The notes beneath the pieces were generated by a model. The model was not told the DNA's origin, did not search any database, and saw only the letters and a list, made by a program, of their open reading frames with translations. A program made the position numbers and the translations under genes. From NCBI GenBank assembly GCA_937991555.1, contig CALKHU010000207.1, positions 1-18,332 on the forward strand: 18,332 nucleotides of DNA, read 5' to 3'. Source of the stretch: an uncultured Caulobacter sp. Its GTDB lineage: Bacteria > Pseudomonadota > Alphaproteobacteria > Caulobacterales > Caulobacteraceae. Shown here one piece after another: positions 16,864-18,332 of the stretch (its first letter is position 1; every line of letters starts with the position of its first letter).

Positions 16864-16890
16864 GCAAGGAAAGCCCTTGCGTGGACGGGC

Positions 16891-17514
16891 TCAGGGCGCG
16901 GTCGGCGCGCCCTCGGCCGCGGGTTCCGGCGCCGGCGCCATCGCCACGGCGGCGCCTTCCGGCGTCAGGACGGCGTCGACCACGAAGATGACGCCGTTGC
17001 TCGTCTTGACGTCGAACGCCAGCACATTGGCCGTATTGGCGCGCAGGACGCCTTCCGTGCTGCCGTCCAGCACCAGGCCGCTGTTGGCGACCGTATTGAT
17101 CGGCCCCTTGGCGCCGATCAGCTTGGCGGAATCCACCGGCGCGTTGATCAGGTGATAGGTCATCAGTCGCTGCAGGGCCGCGCGGTCCTTCATCAGCCGG
17201 TCGAGTTCGCCTGGCGGCAAGGCGGCGAAGGCGGCGTCCGTCGGGGCGAACAGGGTGACGGCGCGCTGCGCCTTGATCAGGGCGGTCAGGTTGGCCTTGT
17301 CGAGCGCCGACAGCAGGGTCTTGAACTGGCCCGCGGCGCGCAGGGTCTCGATGGTGTCGCCGGCCGGGGCGAGCGCCAGCTTCTGGACGGGCGCGGCCAT
17401 CGGCGCGACGGCCGCTGCCGGCTCGGTCGCCGGAGCGGGCGGGGTCTGCGCCAGGGCGGGAGCGGCGACAGCGGCCGCCAGGGAAAACGCGGCGGCGAAA
17501 CGGAGAGCTTGCAT
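16891..17514 (-). CDS. Secreted fasciclin (FAS1) domain protein
   Basis: This 207-residue exported protein carries one FAS1 domain, a fold linked to adhesion and cell-surface contacts. The signal peptide is MQALRFAAAFSLAAAVAAPALA, with cleavage near residue 22. A proline/alanine-rich linker follows (to about 50). The FAS1 domain covers about 53-177: H1 motif TLFAPTDAAFAALP (87-100), the conserved tyrosine-histidine pair (YHLI at 120), and H2 motif NGVIFVVDAVL (163-173). A short Pro/Ala tail ends it. The ATG at 17512-17514 begins the signal peptide and has AAGGAC about six bases upstream. It is a close paralog of the gene to its right (shared FAPTDAAFAALPPGELDRL). It has its own terminator and a strong hairpin in its leader. 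Confidence 0.92.
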   Translation of the reverse strand: MQALRFAAAFSLAAAVAAPALAQTPPAPATEPAAAVAPMAAPVQKLALAPAGDTIETLRAAGQFKTLLSALDKANLTALIKAQRAVTLFAPTDAAFAALPPGELDRLMKDRAALQRLMTYHLINAPVDSAKLIGAKGPINTVANSGLVLDGSTEGVLRANTANVLAFDVKTSNGVIFVVDAVLTPEGAAVAMAPAPEPAAEGAPTAP

Positions 17515-17536
17515 AGACAGGTCCTTCTGGAGTCGC

Positions 17537-17569
17537 GATCCGGGCCGGTCCGCTGGAACCGGCCCGATC
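17537..17569. repeat. Strong hairpin in the leader of the FAS1 gene
   Basis: GATC, then GGGCCGGT (17542-17549), an eight-base loop, ACCGGCCC (17558-17565) and GATC form an inverted repeat with one extra base on one side. It ends about 23 bases before the FAS1 start codon. There is no T-run, so it is not a terminator for either strand. It may stabilise the mRNA or be a protein-binding site. Confidence 0.45.
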
Positions 17570-17660
17570 GTGGCGTAGGGTCGTGACCGGCAAATACGGC
17601 TCCCGTTTGACCGGCGCGCGGACAATGCGGGGCAAGAGTCAAACGACCGTTAGCATGCGA

Positions 17661-17691
17661 ACGCCGTCCTTCCGCTCTGGAAGGACGGCGT
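17661..17691 (-). terminator. Hairpin terminator after the second FAS1 gene
   Basis: A perfect 13-bp stem, ACGCCGTCCTTCC against its complement (17661-17673 and 17679-17691), with a five-base loop lies 33 bases past the stop at 17725. It lacks a T-run (TTCGC follows on the minus strand), so termination may be partial. It separates the two FAS1 paralogs. Confidence 0.65.
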
Positions 17692-17724
17692 CGCGCTGTC
17701 GGTGGCCGCTAGCGGCGGCGGCCG

Positions 17725-18332
17725 TCAGGCCTTCGGCTGGGGCGGCTGCCCGGTCTCGGCCGGCTTTTCCGGAGCGGCGTCGGGCTTGTCCGCAGGCGGC
17801 GCCGCCGGGGCGGGCGGCGACGCCGGGGTCTGCGACGCCGTGGTCGCCGCGGCGTCGGAACCCGCCGCGGCGGCAGCAGCCATCGACGGCGCCGCCTCCG
17901 GGGTCAGGACCCTGTCGACGACATGGATCACGCCGTTCGTCGGGCGCACGTCGGCCTGGACGATGGCGGCCGCATTGGCCTTCAGGCTCTCGCCGCTGCC
18001 GTCGAGCATCAGTTCCGAACCGGCGACCGTCTTCACGCCGCCGCGCGCGCCCCTGATCTTCGCCGAGTCCACCGTAGCGTTCACGACGTGGTAGGTCAGC
18101 AGCTTCTGCAGCGCCGGCGGATCCTTCATGAGCCGGTCGAGCTCGCCCGGCGGCAGGGCCGCGAAGGCGGCGTCGGTCGGGGCGAAGACCGTCAGGTTGC
18201 GGTTGGTCTTCAGCACGCCGGTCATGTTGGTCGCCTCGAGCGCCTTGATCAGCGTCTTGAAGCGGCCGTCGGCCTTCAGGGTCTCGACCACGTCGCCCCG
18301 GGCGACGAGCGCGGCCGGAGCCGGCGTCGCCG
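17725..18332 (-). CDS. Fasciclin (FAS1) domain protein, 5' end beyond the window
   Basis: The C-terminal 201 residues of a FAS1 protein are visible. The open frame runs off the right edge, with ATPAPAALVARGDVVETLK preceding the first strand. The GTG at 18289-18291 is therefore an internal valine, aligning with GDTIETLR of the paralog, and not the start. H1 (LTVFAPTDAAFAALP) and H2 (NGVIHVVDRVL) motifs are present, with YHVV between them. The tail of about 50 residues is low-complexity Ala/Pro/Lys (ending KPAETGQPPQPKA), longer than in the paralog, and may span or attach to the wall or envelope. The missing part should hold a signal peptide, judged from the paralog. Function is probably surface or periplasmic adhesion; no specific ligand is indicated. 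Confidence 0.9.
   Translation of the reverse strand, partial: ATPAPAALVARGDVVETLKADGRFKTLIKALEATNMTGVLKTNRNLTVFAPTDAAFAALPPGELDRLMKDPPALQKLLTYHVVNATVDSAKIRGARGGVKTVAGSELMLDGSGESLKANAAAIVQADVRPTNGVIHVVDRVLTPEAAPSMAAAAAAGSDAAATTASQTPASPPAPAAPPADKPDAAPEKPAETGQPPQPKA

Noticed and set aside
16803..16890. T-box or glycine riboswitch upstream of glyQ
   Set aside because: The leader is too short, no T-box or tandem glycine aptamer core is visible, and the hairpin is explained as the FAS1 gene terminator.

Overview
The window is GC-rich, tightly packed alphaproteobacterial chromosome. The split glycyl-tRNA synthetase (glyQ and glyS) followed by pyruvate phosphate dikinase, very high GC at third codon positions and Caulobacter-type promoter matches suggest a member of the Caulobacteraceae (Caulobacter, Phenylobacterium, Brevundimonas or a relative). 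That placement is inference from gene content, since no rRNA or other taxonomic marker is present. I see no tRNA or rRNA gene, CRISPR array, phage gene, integrase or transposase.

Layout from left to right. Bases 155-1506 (minus) hold a two-gene unit: a small membrane-anchored protein overlapping a sterol desaturase/fatty acid hydroxylase family protein by ATGA. Bases 1563-3421 (minus) hold three tandem paralogous outer-membrane beta-barrel proteins, each followed by its own rho-independent terminator. At 3655-4770 (plus) is a beta-ketoacyl-ACP synthase III-like enzyme. It converges on a minus-strand run of three genes read 7625 to 4775: a four-helix membrane protein, an M48 (Ste24-like) membrane metalloprotease, and a prolyl-4-hydroxylase-like 2-oxoglutarate/Fe(II) oxygenase with a Sel1-like N-terminus. 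Bases 7763-9950 (plus) encode a Tat-exported class V PLP enzyme and a VIT1/CCC1-type metal transporter. Bases 16802-9947 (minus) carry glyQ, glyS, ppdK and a GNAT acetyltransferase. The right end (minus) carries two fasciclin (FAS1) paralogs, the second cut by the window edge.

Most genes are ordinary housekeeping or envelope functions. The noteworthy structure lies around glyS. Both intergenic gaps beside it (13260-13489 and 15701-15893) are filled by related paired inverted repeats that resemble REP/BIME elements. Separately, glyS itself carries a different, roughly 111-bp imperfect palindrome in frame, which adds about 37 residues to the protein. One gene thus sits among several small palindromic elements of at least two families, one of which is translated.

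No gene-free stretch exceeds 300 bases. The longest are 3422-3654 (divergent promoter region) and the two repeat-filled gaps beside glyS. I did not find convincing evidence of a new multi-gene system. The best candidates for follow-up are the translated palindrome in glyS, the repeat family around it, the periplasmic PLP enzyme, and the apparent glyQ promoter lying within the terminator of the preceding gene.
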